Shown piece by piece: positions 1 through 6,185 of a stretch of DNA of 7,834 nucleotides. Position numbers and translations under genes: made by a program. Under the pieces are notes generated by a model that saw nothing but the letters and a program-made list of their open reading frames with translations, did no database searches and was not told where the DNA came from. The stretch's first letter is position 1. Every line of letters begins with the position of its first letter. This DNA is from Granulosicoccus sp964594905 (GTDB lineage Bacteria > Pseudomonadota > Gammaproteobacteria > Granulosicoccales > Granulosicoccaceae): the NCBI GenBank assembly GCA_964594905.1, contig CAZQOI010000104.1, positions 1 through 7,834 on the forward strand, written 5' to 3'.

Positions 1-707
1 CCGGTACGTCCCAGGTGTTTATCCAGTGCGTTAGGGTAATCCAGCATCAAAGCGCCAGAACCGTATAGATCTGGCAGCGAATTGTCATCGCGAAAACCAT
101 TGATTCGGTACAAACCGAGTGGTGTCTTTTCATCGCCTTCGACCAGTTTGCCGAAGCCTGCGGTTCCGCTACCAACATAATGTTCCCGAACCAGTGAGGC
201 TACTCCCGCAACCGCTTCGTATTGATAGAGCATCGAATCGGCTAGATCGACAACGACGAGGTCAGTGACGTGGCTACCGATTTGCAGAATGTCAGTTGGT
301 AGAGCATCGTGGGTGGAGTTCAGGCTGAGCTGAATGTTTTGTGTCTCGCGACGATCCAGCCTTGCCTGTGCTTCGAGTAGCAAATCAATCAATGACTGGC
401 TCATGCTCGAATCTTCACTGACCAGTAGTTTGTCGAAGGCGGCGTTTGCTTCCAATTCGGCATACAGCAGTTGCCCGAGAGCGAAGCGTGGAAATCGCGA
501 TGCCATGCTTCGCGACAGGACGCGCGCTTCGTGCATATCGCCACGAACTATCGCGTCAAGGGTAGCCTCGACTTCAGCATCGAGCTGGGTTGATGACAAG
601 GGATTTGTGTGTGGCGCGGCGTATGCGGTCGTCGACAGCGTTCCTGCTAGCACACCACTAAGCGAGCCTGCCAGCGCAACTGTTAACGCAAATGTTTTGG
701 ACGTCAT
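1..707 (-). CDS. Exported L,D-transpeptidase (YkuD/YafK type), 3' end outside window
   Basis: Reading from the ATG at 707 to the left edge gives 235 residues with no stop; the C-terminal part is outside the window. Residues 1-30 form a signal peptide (hydrophobic core, cleavage likely after AYA). Residues 40-130 are a helical region I cannot assign. From about 147 the sequence matches the start of a YkuD L,D-transpeptidase domain: DLVVVDLADSMLYQY, then YVGSGTAGFGKLVEGDEKTPLG (177-198), then LPDLYGSGAL and LDYPNALD. The G-x-GK-x-x-EGD-x-KTPxG block is typical of the YafK-like branch. Such periplasmic enzymes form or cleave 3-3 peptidoglycan cross-links or attach proteins to murein, using a cysteine in an HG...SxGC motif. 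That motif would lie past the left edge, so activity cannot be judged. The gene follows the TPR/NTF2-like gene after 29 nt on the same strand, so the two are probably cotranscribed. No strong Shine-Dalgarno is visible. The family call is firm; the exact substrate is unknown. Confidence 0.88.
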   Translation of the reverse strand, partial: MTSKTFALTVALAGSLSGVLAGTLSTTAYAAPHTNPLSSTQLDAEVEATLDAIVRGDMHEARVLSRSMASRFPRFALGQLLYAELEANAAFDKLLVSEDSSMSQSLIDLLLEAQARLDRRETQNIQLSLNSTHDALPTDILQIGSHVTDLVVVDLADSMLYQYEAVAGVASLVREHYVGSGTAGFGKLVEGDEKTPLGLYRINGFRDDNSLPDLYGSGALMLDYPNALDKHLGRT

Positions 708-736
708 GGTAATTGCGTCAAGAGTCGCTTTGAAGC

Positions 737-1495
737 TCAAAGGGCAGTTTCCTGGTAGATCTTCCATCGATTACCTTCGAGGCGCAGCAACAAAAGTGCC
801 TTATCTGATGAGCTGTCGTCACTCTCATCTGACAGGAAGACCACTGCATCTTCCTGTGTGAAGGCAATTTCGCGTTTGATGTCATCCCAGTCAATATCGA
901 CAAAACGTTCGAGCGCCAGATCAACAGACACTTCCGGATAGTCTGATGTGTAGTGTTCGCGGACATCCTGACGTTCGTCATAGCGGGTTTGCCACCAGGC
1001 GTACAATTCGTATTCGATTGTTCCGATGTTGTGCAGATCTGTTCTTTCACGGGCAAGACGCAGGGTGTCGCTGTTTTGATGAGTTGAGTCTTGAAAGACA
1101 AACTCTGGTAGCGTTGCCTTTGCCCTTGTGTTCAGCGCTTTGGCATAGGCCAGACTTGCGCGGTAGCGGAATATCGACTGCAGGTGACTAACACTTTGGG
1201 CAGCGCGAGGATCAGCAGCCACCGATCCCTCGAGGTGGCTGATGGCATCTGGTATTCGGTTATCGAGGGCAGCGATGACGCCTAGGTTATGCTGGATTTG
1301 CGGCACGTCTTGGCAAACGCTGGCTAATTCTTCAAGCTTTTTGCCGGCCTTGTCTAAATCAGGCGTTAGTGCCAAAGTTACGGCGGCATCGAGTTGAACA
1401 AGACATTCGGATGGACTCATCGCAGCCGGTATCGCGGCGTGCGAAGACACGGAAATCAACACGAGTAGGGGAAGCCGTAAGATCGACAGGTGCAC
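737..1495 (-). CDS. Exported TPR-like protein with C-terminal NTF2-like domain
   Basis: This 252-residue protein begins with GTG at 1495; an in-frame stop lies 15 nt further upstream, so no ATG start is available before residue 26. Residues 1-20 form a signal peptide (MHLSILRLPLLVLISVSSHA), predicting a periplasmic protein. Residues 33-120 look like TPR-type helical pairs (for example HNLGVIAALDNRIPDAISHLE, 69-89). Residues 150-252 resemble an NTF2/SnoaL-like fold: a helix around ELYAWWQTRYD, the motif YTSDYPE, an acidic loop SDESDDSSSDKA and the closing strand GNRWKIYQE. Similar NTF2-like domains are found fused to or next to L,D-transpeptidases in gammaproteobacteria. With the transpeptidase gene starting 29 nt downstream, a shared envelope role is inferred. 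It has no visible enzyme motif, so it may be a binding or accessory factor. The domain calls are by eye and should be treated as moderate. Confidence 0.75.
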   Translation of the reverse strand: MHLSILRLPLLVLISVSSHAAIPAAMSPSECLVQLDAAVTLALTPDLDKAGKKLEELASVCQDVPQIQHNLGVIAALDNRIPDAISHLEGSVAADPRAAQSVSHLQSIFRYRASLAYAKALNTRAKATLPEFVFQDSTHQNSDTLRLARERTDLHNIGTIEYELYAWWQTRYDERQDVREHYTSDYPEVSVDLALERFVDIDWDDIKREIAFTQEDAVVFLSDESDDSSSDKALLLLRLEGNRWKIYQETAL

Positions 1496-1575
1496 GTAGC
1501 AAATAGCTGTTTAACTAGTTCTCATAAGTATAACGTAACATACGGATAACGCTAGAAAGATGCTGTGGAAATTCA
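1496..1575. promoter_or_regulatory. Divergent intergenic region between the TPR/LDT operon and metZ
   Basis: These 80 bp separate two divergent genes and must hold promoters for both directions. For the minus-strand operon, TATACT (read from 1532 to 1527) is a good -10 candidate, but the -35 position is poor. For metZ, TATAAC at 1529-1534 overlaps the same site. An 8-bp palindrome AACTAGTT lies at 1513-1520. I see no MetJ-box repeat (AGACGTCT) and there is too little room for a SAM riboswitch. The metZ ribosome site is weak (GGA at 1567-1569). Confidence 0.4.
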
Positions 1576-2769
1576 ATGAGTAATGGGGTCGGCGACAAGC
1601 CGAATTGGTCGGCAAGGACACAAGCGGTTCGGGCTGGTTTCGAACGCAGTGGGTTTGGTGAGCATGCCGAGCCCATCATGACCACATCAAGTTTCGTGTT
1701 TTCCTCGGCGGAGGAAGCTGCGCGCCGTTTTGGGGGGGAAGATCCTGGCCCGATCTATTCGCGCTTTACCAACCCGACTGTGCAGATCTTCGAGAAACGT
1801 CTTGCGGAAATGGAAGGCTGCGAAGCAGGCATGGCAACAGCCTCTGGTATGGCGGCAACGATGACGTTGATGCTTGGAACATTGCGCCAAGGCGATGAAG
1901 TGGTTGCCAGTCGTAACATGTTTGGCAGCACGGTTAACCTTATGCAAAATTTTCTTCCGCGTTACGGCATCAAGGTGAAGTGGGCTGCTGACTTGAACGT
2001 GGAAAACTGGGCACCGCTGGTTAGTTCATCAACAAAAATCCTGTTTGTTGAAACACCAACCAATCCATTAACTGAGATTGCCGACATTAAAGCATTGGCT
2101 GATCTTGCGCACAGTGTTGATGCGAAATTAGCTGTTGATAATTGTTTCTGTACACCGGCTTTGCAACAACCTGCAAAGTTTGGTGCAGATGTCATTGTGC
2201 ATTCGGCAACCAAATATCTTGATGGTCAAGGACGTTGCGTAGGTGGTGCACTTGCAGGTAGTCAGGATCTTATCGATGAACTGATGCCGTTTATGCGCAG
2301 TGGTGGACCTTGCATGAGCCCGTTCAATGCCTGGGTATTTCTTAAAGGGCTTGAGACTTTGCATATTCGTATGCAGCAACATTCGAGTAATGCGGCAACC
2401 ATTGCTGAATGGTTGGTATCACATCCAAAGGTTGAACGTGTTTACTATCCCGGGCTTGGCAATCACCCACAGCGAGCACTTATCGATGCACAACAAAGTA
2501 CAGGTGGTGGCGTTGTGTCATTTGAAGTGCGCGGTACACAAGCTGAAGCCTGGCGAGTTATCAACGCGGTCAAGCTATGTTCGATAACCGGTAACCTCGG
2601 CGACTCGCGCACAACGATTACCCATCCAGCTTCAACAACCCACGGACGTATGAGTGAAGAGGACCGGAAAAAGGCTGGTGTTCAAGACACGCTTATTCGG
2701 GTGGCCGTTGGGCTTGAAGATGTCGTTGACATTCAAGGTGATCTCGATACAGCACTTACACAGTGTTGA
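1576..2769 (+). CDS. metZ: O-succinylhomoserine sulfhydrylase
   Basis: This 397-residue protein is a full-length Cys/Met-metabolism PLP enzyme (fold type I, about 390-400 residues in the family). It makes homocysteine directly from O-succinylhomoserine and sulfide, bypassing cystathionine, in the cytoplasm. Visible motifs are YSRF at 61-64 (phosphate contact from the partner subunit), SGMAA at 90-94, VDNCF at 187-191 with D188 for the pyridine nitrogen, SATKYLDGQGR at 210-220 with K213 as the Schiff-base lysine, and GDSRTTITHPASTTH at 342-356 with R345 for the substrate carboxylate. The N-terminal block TRAV-like ARTQAVRAG followed by TTSSFVFSSAEEAA and the C-terminal ITGNLGDSRT pattern resemble MetZ more than MetB or MetY, although substrate choice (succinyl or acetyl ester) cannot be proven from sequence alone. 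The ATG at 1576 gives the expected N-terminus. Its plus-strand neighbour after the assembly gap is glycerate kinase; whether they form an operon is hidden by the gap. Confidence 0.93.
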   Translation: MSNGVGDKPNWSARTQAVRAGFERSGFGEHAEPIMTTSSFVFSSAEEAARRFGGEDPGPIYSRFTNPTVQIFEKRLAEMEGCEAGMATASGMAATMTLMLGTLRQGDEVVASRNMFGSTVNLMQNFLPRYGIKVKWAADLNVENWAPLVSSSTKILFVETPTNPLTEIADIKALADLAHSVDAKLAVDNCFCTPALQQPAKFGADVIVHSATKYLDGQGRCVGGALAGSQDLIDELMPFMRSGGPCMSPFNAWVFLKGLETLHIRMQQHSSNAATIAEWLVSHPKVERVYYPGLGNHPQRALIDAQQSTGGGVVSFEVRGTQAEAWRVINAVKLCSITGNLGDSRTTITHPASTTHGRMSEEDRKKAGVQDTLIRVAVGLEDVVDIQGDLDTALTQC

Positions 2770-2773
2770 TTGA

Positions 2774-2873
2774 NNNNNNNNNNNNNNNNNNNNNNNNNNN
2801 NNNNNNNNNNNNNNNNNNNNNNNNNNNNNNNNNNNNNNNNNNNNNNNNNNNNNNNNNNNNNNNNNNNNNNNNN
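2774..2873. other. Assembly gap of exactly 100 N
   Basis: The run of exactly 100 N is the conventional scaffold placeholder for a gap of unknown size. It begins 4 nt after the metZ stop and ends inside the glycerate kinase coding sequence. MOFRL-type glycerate kinases are about 420 residues and only 241 are visible here, so roughly 180 residues (about 540 nt) are missing. The true gap is therefore probably several hundred bases or more, and coordinates to the right of it are only relative. Confidence 0.95.
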
Positions 2874-3599
2874 ATTGGAGAGATGAATCGTCAACGCCGG
2901 GGATTGTCACTTATAAAAGGCGGGCGACTTGCGCGTTTTCTGTCGCCGTGCAAGGTCACGCAATTATTGATCAGCGATGTTCCCGGTGATCATCTGAAGG
3001 ATATCGGTTCGGGATTGTTGATTCCCGATACCAACAATGGCATGCCGGAAGATGATCCTGTCTGGCAACGCGTTGAATCACACATCATTGCATCAAACGC
3101 GATTGCTCAGGCAGCGGTTGGTATTGCGGCCACTGATCTTGGACTTAATGTGGTGCAGGCGACGGGCTCGCTGGATGGTTTGATGGATGAGGTTATCCCC
3201 CGCATCATGAATGTGCTTGGTAGTGCAAAGCAATCTGGTGTGTATATTTGGGGTGGCGAGCCAACCGTTGTATTACCGGCTGATCCTGGACGAGGAGGGC
3301 GCAACCAACATTTGGGGTTGGCACTGGCTGCTGAAATGGATCAACTTAAAACGCAACTTTATAAGTCGTGCGTTGTGCTCGTCGGTGGTACCGATGGTAC
3401 TGATGGGCCGACTGGGGATGCTGGTGCTTGCGTTGACCATTCAACGGCGTCAAAAGCGGCGTCGCTCAAGTTAAACATTGAAGAGTATCTTGAGCGCGCC
3501 GATGCGGGGACTTGTCTTGATGCAATTGATGCACTGGTTACCACGGGCCCAACAGGGACAAATGTCATGGACCTCGCGATAGCGATTGTCGACATTTAA
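2874..3599 (+). CDS. Glycerate 2-kinase (DUF4147/MOFRL type), 5' end lost in assembly gap
   Basis: The visible 241 residues are the C-terminal part of a GckA/TtuD-type glycerate kinase, which phosphorylates D-glycerate (usually to 2-phosphoglycerate) with ATP, feeding glycerate from glyoxylate, tartrate or serine routes into glycolysis. Counted from the first base after the gap, the family marks are IGEMN (1-5), LSLIKGGRLA (11-20), LLISDVPGD (31-39), a glycine-rich GRGGRNQ (139-145) opening the MOFRL domain, GGTDGTDGPTGDAGA (171-185) and VTTGPTGTNVMDL (222-234). The N-terminal SGGGSA nucleotide-binding region lies in the gap. One difference is that the usual GEARE-like stretch in the middle reads SLDGLMDEV (99-107). 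The stop TAA overlaps the stop of the convergent isomerase gene by 4 nt. Any reading frame that appears to continue leftward through the N run is artefactual. The family is clear; whether the product is 2- or 3-phosphoglycerate is not decided by what is visible. Confidence 0.9.
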   Translation: MGEMNRQRRGLSLIKGGRLARFLSPCKVTQLLISDVPGDHLKDIGSGLLIPDTNNGMPEDDPVWQRVESHIIASNAIAQAAVGIAATDLGLNVVQATGSLDGLMDEVIPRIMNVLGSAKQSGVYIWGGEPTVVLPADPGRGGRNQHLGLALAAEMDQLKTQLYKSCVVLVGGTDGTDGPTGDAGACVDHSTASKAASLKLNIEEYLERADAGTCLDAIDALVTTGPTGTNVMDLAIAIVDI

Positions 3600-4531
3600 C
3601 GAACGATATCAGCCTCGCTGATGAGTTTGTCCATGAGATCATTCATCTTTCCGCGTACTGCGAGATTTGTCATACCCTCTTTGACTGTTTCGTAGTCCGG
3701 TAGTGAACCGCTGCGCTTATCAACAAGATTAATGATGTGATAACCGAATTCGGTTTTAACAGGTGCCGTTGAAGTCGTACCTACTTCCATTGCTTTGGCC
3801 GCCTCAAAAAATTCGGCAACCATCGCGCCGTCGCGAAACCAACCAAGGTCGCCACCGTTTGCGCCAGCTGGGTCTGTTGAGAATTCCTGAGCAAGCTCGG
3901 CAAATTCACGACCTTCAGCCAGAAGCTTTAAGACATTGTCTGCATCTTCTTTGGTTTCAAGCAGAATATGGCTTGCACGAAATTCATCTTCATCAAGCGC
4001 TGCTGCCTGTTCGTCGTACATCGCACGTAATTCTTCCTCGGTGACTTCAATATCTTCAGACACTTTCGCCAGATATGCGTTAGCCATCGTTTGTACGTAT
4101 TGCAGTTTCAGTGCAGCCATGATGTCTGGATCCTTGTCCAGTCCGATCTTTTCGGCCTCTTGTGTCAGCACTTCCATATTGATGATTTCATCAAGCACTC
4201 GCGCTTCGTCAACTGGCTGATTGTTCGCCTGAAACTGCTGCATGACGGTGGTCAGGGATTCCGCGAATACCGGTTTGCCATTGACAGTGGCGACAGTGCC
4301 TTCAGGCAGCGCACTGTGCTTTGCCATTGAATCTTTACTCATTGAGTCGTTGCTATCGTCGCTCATGCTTGTGCTTTGAGCATGGGCGATGGAAAAACCA
4401 GCAACTGCTACTGCCATCGTCAACGGTAGAACGAACTGCGCGAGGCCTCGGCGGGTGAAAGTGTCTGCTGCACGGCTTGCTGCGCTGATAGGCGCTGAAG
4501 CGGTTGTTGAGTCGGGTCGAAAAGCTGCCAT
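3596..4531 (-). CDS. Exported parvulin-type peptidyl-prolyl cis-trans isomerase (SurA/PrsA-like)
   Basis: I start this 311-residue protein at the ATG at 4531 because AGGA (4543-4540) lies 8 nt before it; a GTG at 4546 in the same frame would add 5 residues but has no ribosome site. Residues 1-51 form a signal sequence with an unusually long polar n-region (about 26 residues), RR at 28-29, a hydrophobic core and cleavage likely after AHA. Residues 53-75 are a Ser/Met/Asp-rich linker. An N-terminal helical SurA_N-like region (79-160: VATVNGKPVF, LDEIINMEVLTQEA) precedes the parvulin domain at 184-273: RASHILLETKEDAD with H188, GGDLGWF at 226-232, VKTEFGYHII at 258-267 with H265. The family catalyses proline isomerisation and chaperones exported proteins in the periplasm. 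It has a single parvulin domain, unlike SurA with two. It is convergent with glycerate kinase and divergent from yciO, so it is probably a single-gene unit. Confidence 0.9.
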   Translation of the reverse strand: MAAFRPDSTTASAPISAASRAADTFTRRGLAQFVLPLTMAVAVAGFSIAHAQSTSMSDDSNDSMSKDSMAKHSALPEGTVATVNGKPVFAESLTTVMQQFQANNQPVDEARVLDEIINMEVLTQEAEKIGLDKDPDIMAALKLQYVQTMANAYLAKVSEDIEVTEEELRAMYDEQAAALDEDEFRASHILLETKEDADNVLKLLAEGREFAELAQEFSTDPAGANGGDLGWFRDGAMVAEFFEAAKAMEVGTTSTAPVKTEFGYHIINLVDKRSGSLPDYETVKEGMTNLAVRGKMNDLMDKLISEADIVR

Positions 4532-4539
4532 TTCATCTG

Positions 4540-4543
4540 TCCT
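4540..4543 (-). promoter_or_regulatory. Ribosome binding site deciding the isomerase start
   Basis: AGGA on the minus strand sits 8 nt before the ATG at 4531. It overlaps the codons that follow an upstream in-frame GTG (4546), which makes the ATG the better start. Confidence 0.6.
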
Positions 4544-4631
4544 CACGGTTTGCTACTTACTAAAAAAAAGATTTGATCCAGAGGTCAATGCAAGCTCCAC
4601 ACCGCAAAAGACTACAATTCTTGCAAGTAAC

Positions 4632-4635
4632 GAGG
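4632..4635 (+). promoter_or_regulatory. Ribosome binding site of yciO
   Basis: GAGG lies 5 nt before the ATG at 4641. It supports that start over in-frame starts further upstream; the open frame extends left to 4389, but that part runs through the isomerase gene on the opposite strand. Confidence 0.65.
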
Positions 4636-4640
4636 CGAAC

Positions 4641-5264
4641 ATGAGCCAGTTTTTCGACATTCATCCCGATAACCCCCAGCGGCGACTGATTGGTCAAGCT
4701 GTGTCGATCATTCGAGACGGCGGTGTGGTGGTGTATCCAACTGACTCCTGCTACGCGCTGGGTTGTCTGGTGGGTGACAAACAGGCGATGGAGCGGATAG
4801 CGCGAATCAGGCGCACCGATGCCAAGCATAACTTCACACTGGTCTGTCGCGACCTGTCGGATATTTCCACATTTGCCCGAGTTGATAATTCAACCTATCG
4901 AACGCTGAAGATGCTGACCCCTGGTCCCTATACCTTCATTCTCAAGGCAACGAGTGAAGTGCCTCGGCGATTGCAAAACCCGAAAAGAAAGACCATTGGC
5001 ATCCGCGTTCCGGATAACGCGATCTGTCAGGCCTTGCTCGAGGAATTGGGCGAACCGATGATGAGCAGCACCCTGATCATGCCCGATAAAGAGCTTCCGG
5101 AGACCGATGCAGAGGATATTCGCGAGGCGCTGCAGAAGCATGTCGATCTGGTTATAGATGGTGGAAATTGCGGTTTTGAACCCACAACAGTGATCGCATT
5201 TGACGATAACGGTGGAATTGATGTCCAACGACAGGGTAGAGGTGAGTTGAGCTTCATGGAATGA
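4641..5264 (+). CDS. yciO: YciO, Sua5/YciO/YrdC-family protein
   Basis: This 207-residue protein starts at the ATG at 4641 and matches the Escherichia coli YciO pattern from the first residue: MSQFF-IHPDNPQ-RLI. It has one Sua5/YrdC domain over nearly its whole length: VVYPTDSCYALGC (30-42), HNFTLVCRDLS (63-73), TPGPYTFILK (93-102), KRKTIGIRVP (115-124), SSTL (142-145) and EPTTVI (180-185). Relatives TsaC/YrdC and Sua5 make threonylcarbamoyl-AMP for tRNA t6A37. YciO is a separate branch, and E. coli yciO does not replace tsaC, so a main role in t6A synthesis should not be assumed; its physiological job is unclear. It has no Sua5-type C-terminal domain. It is the first gene of the plus-strand cluster, with scpA starting 31 nt after its stop. 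Close association of yciO with scpAB is seen in various gammaproteobacteria, from general knowledge. Confidence 0.93.
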   Translation: MSQFFDIHPDNPQRRLIGQAVSIIRDGGVVVYPTDSCYALGCLVGDKQAMERIARIRRTDAKHNFTLVCRDLSDISTFARVDNSTYRTLKMLTPGPYTFILKATSEVPRRLQNPKRKTIGIRVPDNAICQALLEELGEPMMSSTLIMPDKELPETDAEDIREALQKHVDLVIDGGNCGFEPTTVIAFDDNGGIDVQRQGRGELSFME

Positions 5265-5273
5265 CGGTATAAT
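5247..5273 (+). promoter_or_regulatory. Candidate sigma70 promoter for scpAB
   Basis: A perfect -10 hexamer TATAAT lies at 5268-5273, directly after the yciO stop. The best -35 is TTGAGC at 5247-5252 with a 15-bp spacer, shorter than ideal. Transcription would begin around 5280, within 16 nt or so of the scpA ATG, giving a very short leader that would cover the ribosome site at 5285-5288. It would allow scpAB expression independent of yciO. Confidence 0.45.
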
Positions 5274-5284
5274 CGAGCAAACCC

Positions 5285-5288
5285 GGAG
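5285..5288 (+). promoter_or_regulatory. Ribosome binding site of scpA
   Basis: GGAG lies 7 nt before the scpA ATG at 5296 and supports this start. Confidence 0.65.
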
Positions 5289-5295
5289 TCTGTCC

Positions 5296-6180
5296 ATGCA
5301 TGCTGATCAACCCGAAGGTGACCCCATCGCGATTGTGCGAGGCGAGCCGTTCACACAGCTGCCACTCGATTTGTACATTCCGCCCGATGCGCTCGAGGTG
5401 TTTCTCGAAGCCTTTGAAGGCCCCCTTGATCTTCTGCTATACCTGATCAAGCGCCAGAATCTCGACATACTCAACATCCCGATCGCCGAGATCACAGCCC
5501 AATACATGAAGTACATCGGGCTGATGGAAACCATGCGCCTCGAACTTGCGGCAGAGTACCTGCTGATGGCAGCCATGCTCGCTGAGATCAAGTCGCGCAT
5601 GTTACTGCCGCGGGTCGATGAACTCGGTGATGATGAGGACGATCCCCGCGCCGAACTGATCCGCCGCCTGCAGGAATATGAACGCATCAAAGGTGGTGCC
5701 GAGAATCTCGAGAGTATGCCGCGTCTTGAACGCGAGAACTTTCAATTGAAGGTCGAAGCGCCGAGCCTTGAGCGCGAGTTGCCATTGCCGGATATCACGC
5801 TCAAGGAATTGATGATTGCACTGCGTGATGTTGCTGAGCGTGCGCACCTTGCAGGTCATCATGAGATTGCCCGCGAAACGCTGTCTGTACGAGCGCGCAT
5901 GTCACATATATTGACGACATTGCAGATTGGCGATTTCTGCGAATTTACTACCTTGTTCAATCCGGAAGAAGGGCGCCTCGGGGTTGTTGTAACCTTCCTG
6001 GCGATCCTGGAACTGTGTAAGGAATCCCTGATTGACATTGTTCAGGCGGAACCCTTCGCCCCAATTCATTTAAAGACTCGTAGCGAAGCCGTTGATACTC
6101 CAGAGGAGACATCGGCCGAGTCAGCAGCAAATAACAACGATGGCAGTGAAGACGCTGCGCATATCGACCTACCCGAGTAA
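5296..6180 (+). CDS. scpA: Segregation and condensation protein A (kleisin)
   Basis: This 294-residue protein is the kleisin subunit of the SMC-ScpAB condensin, which bridges the SMC heads and compacts and segregates the chromosome. The N-terminal SMC-neck-binding part shows FEGPLDLLLYLIKRQNLDIL (40-59), then NIPIAEITAQY (60-70) and AAEYLLMAAMLAEIKSRMLL (85-104), all strongly diagnostic. An acidic stretch (GDDEDDPRAE, 111-120) begins the central ScpB-binding linker, and a C-terminal winged-helix domain that binds the SMC cap covers about 190-257 (ARETLSVRARMSHIL, GVVVTFLAILELCKE). Residues 262-294 are an acidic, probably disordered tail. The first 25 residues or so precede the conserved domain. 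The scpB ATG follows 5 nt after its stop, indicating translational coupling. Presence of ScpA implies an SMC-type condensin in this organism. Length is slightly above the usual 240-280. Confidence 0.95.
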   Translation: MHADQPEGDPIAIVRGEPFTQLPLDLYIPPDALEVFLEAFEGPLDLLLYLIKRQNLDILNIPIAEITAQYMKYIGLMETMRLELAAEYLLMAAMLAEIKSRMLLPRVDELGDDEDDPRAELIRRLQEYERIKGGAENLESMPRLERENFQLKVEAPSLERELPLPDITLKELMIALRDVAERAHLAGHHEIARETLSVRARMSHILTTLQIGDFCEFTTLFNPEEGRLGVVVTFLAILELCKESLIDIVQAEPFAPIHLKTRSEAVDTPEETSAESAANNNDGSEDAAHIDLPE

Positions 6181-6185
6181 TCCAG

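Larger units (their letters stand above)
4532..4640. promoter_or_regulatory. Divergent promoter region between the isomerase gene and yciO
   Basis: This 109-bp non-coding region separates two divergent genes. For yciO, TACAAT at 4613-4618 is a good -10 candidate (5 of 6) with a weak -35. For the isomerase gene, TTGACC (read from 4588 to 4583) resembles a -35, but the -10 at the matching distance (TTTTAG) is poor. A run of eight A lies at 4562-4569. No operator repeat is evident. Confidence 0.4.

Noticed and set aside
334..861. Plus-strand 175-codon ORF over the left end
   Set aside because: It is antisense to a clear L,D-transpeptidase and signal peptide on the minus strand and has the Ser/Ala/Arg-rich composition of a shadow frame.
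1513..1520. AACTAGTT palindrome as a methionine-regulator operator
   Set aside because: It does not match MetJ or MetR consensus sites, and 8-bp AT-rich palindromes are common by chance.
1732..1738. Run of seven G in metZ as a possible phase-variation tract
   Set aside because: It encodes conserved Phe-Gly-Gly-Glu in frame, metZ is intact, and a single 7-base run in a housekeeping gene is not evidence of switching.
1576..2769. Possible mosaic origin of metZ because the later part is more AT-rich than the start
   Set aside because: The shift is modest by eye, the protein is uniform and complete along its length, and similar variation occurs within scpB.
4389..4640. N-terminal extension of the yciO reading frame
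   Set aside because: The frame is open, but it overlaps the signal-peptide region of the isomerase gene on the other strand. The match to YciO begins at the ATG at 4641, which has its own ribosome site.
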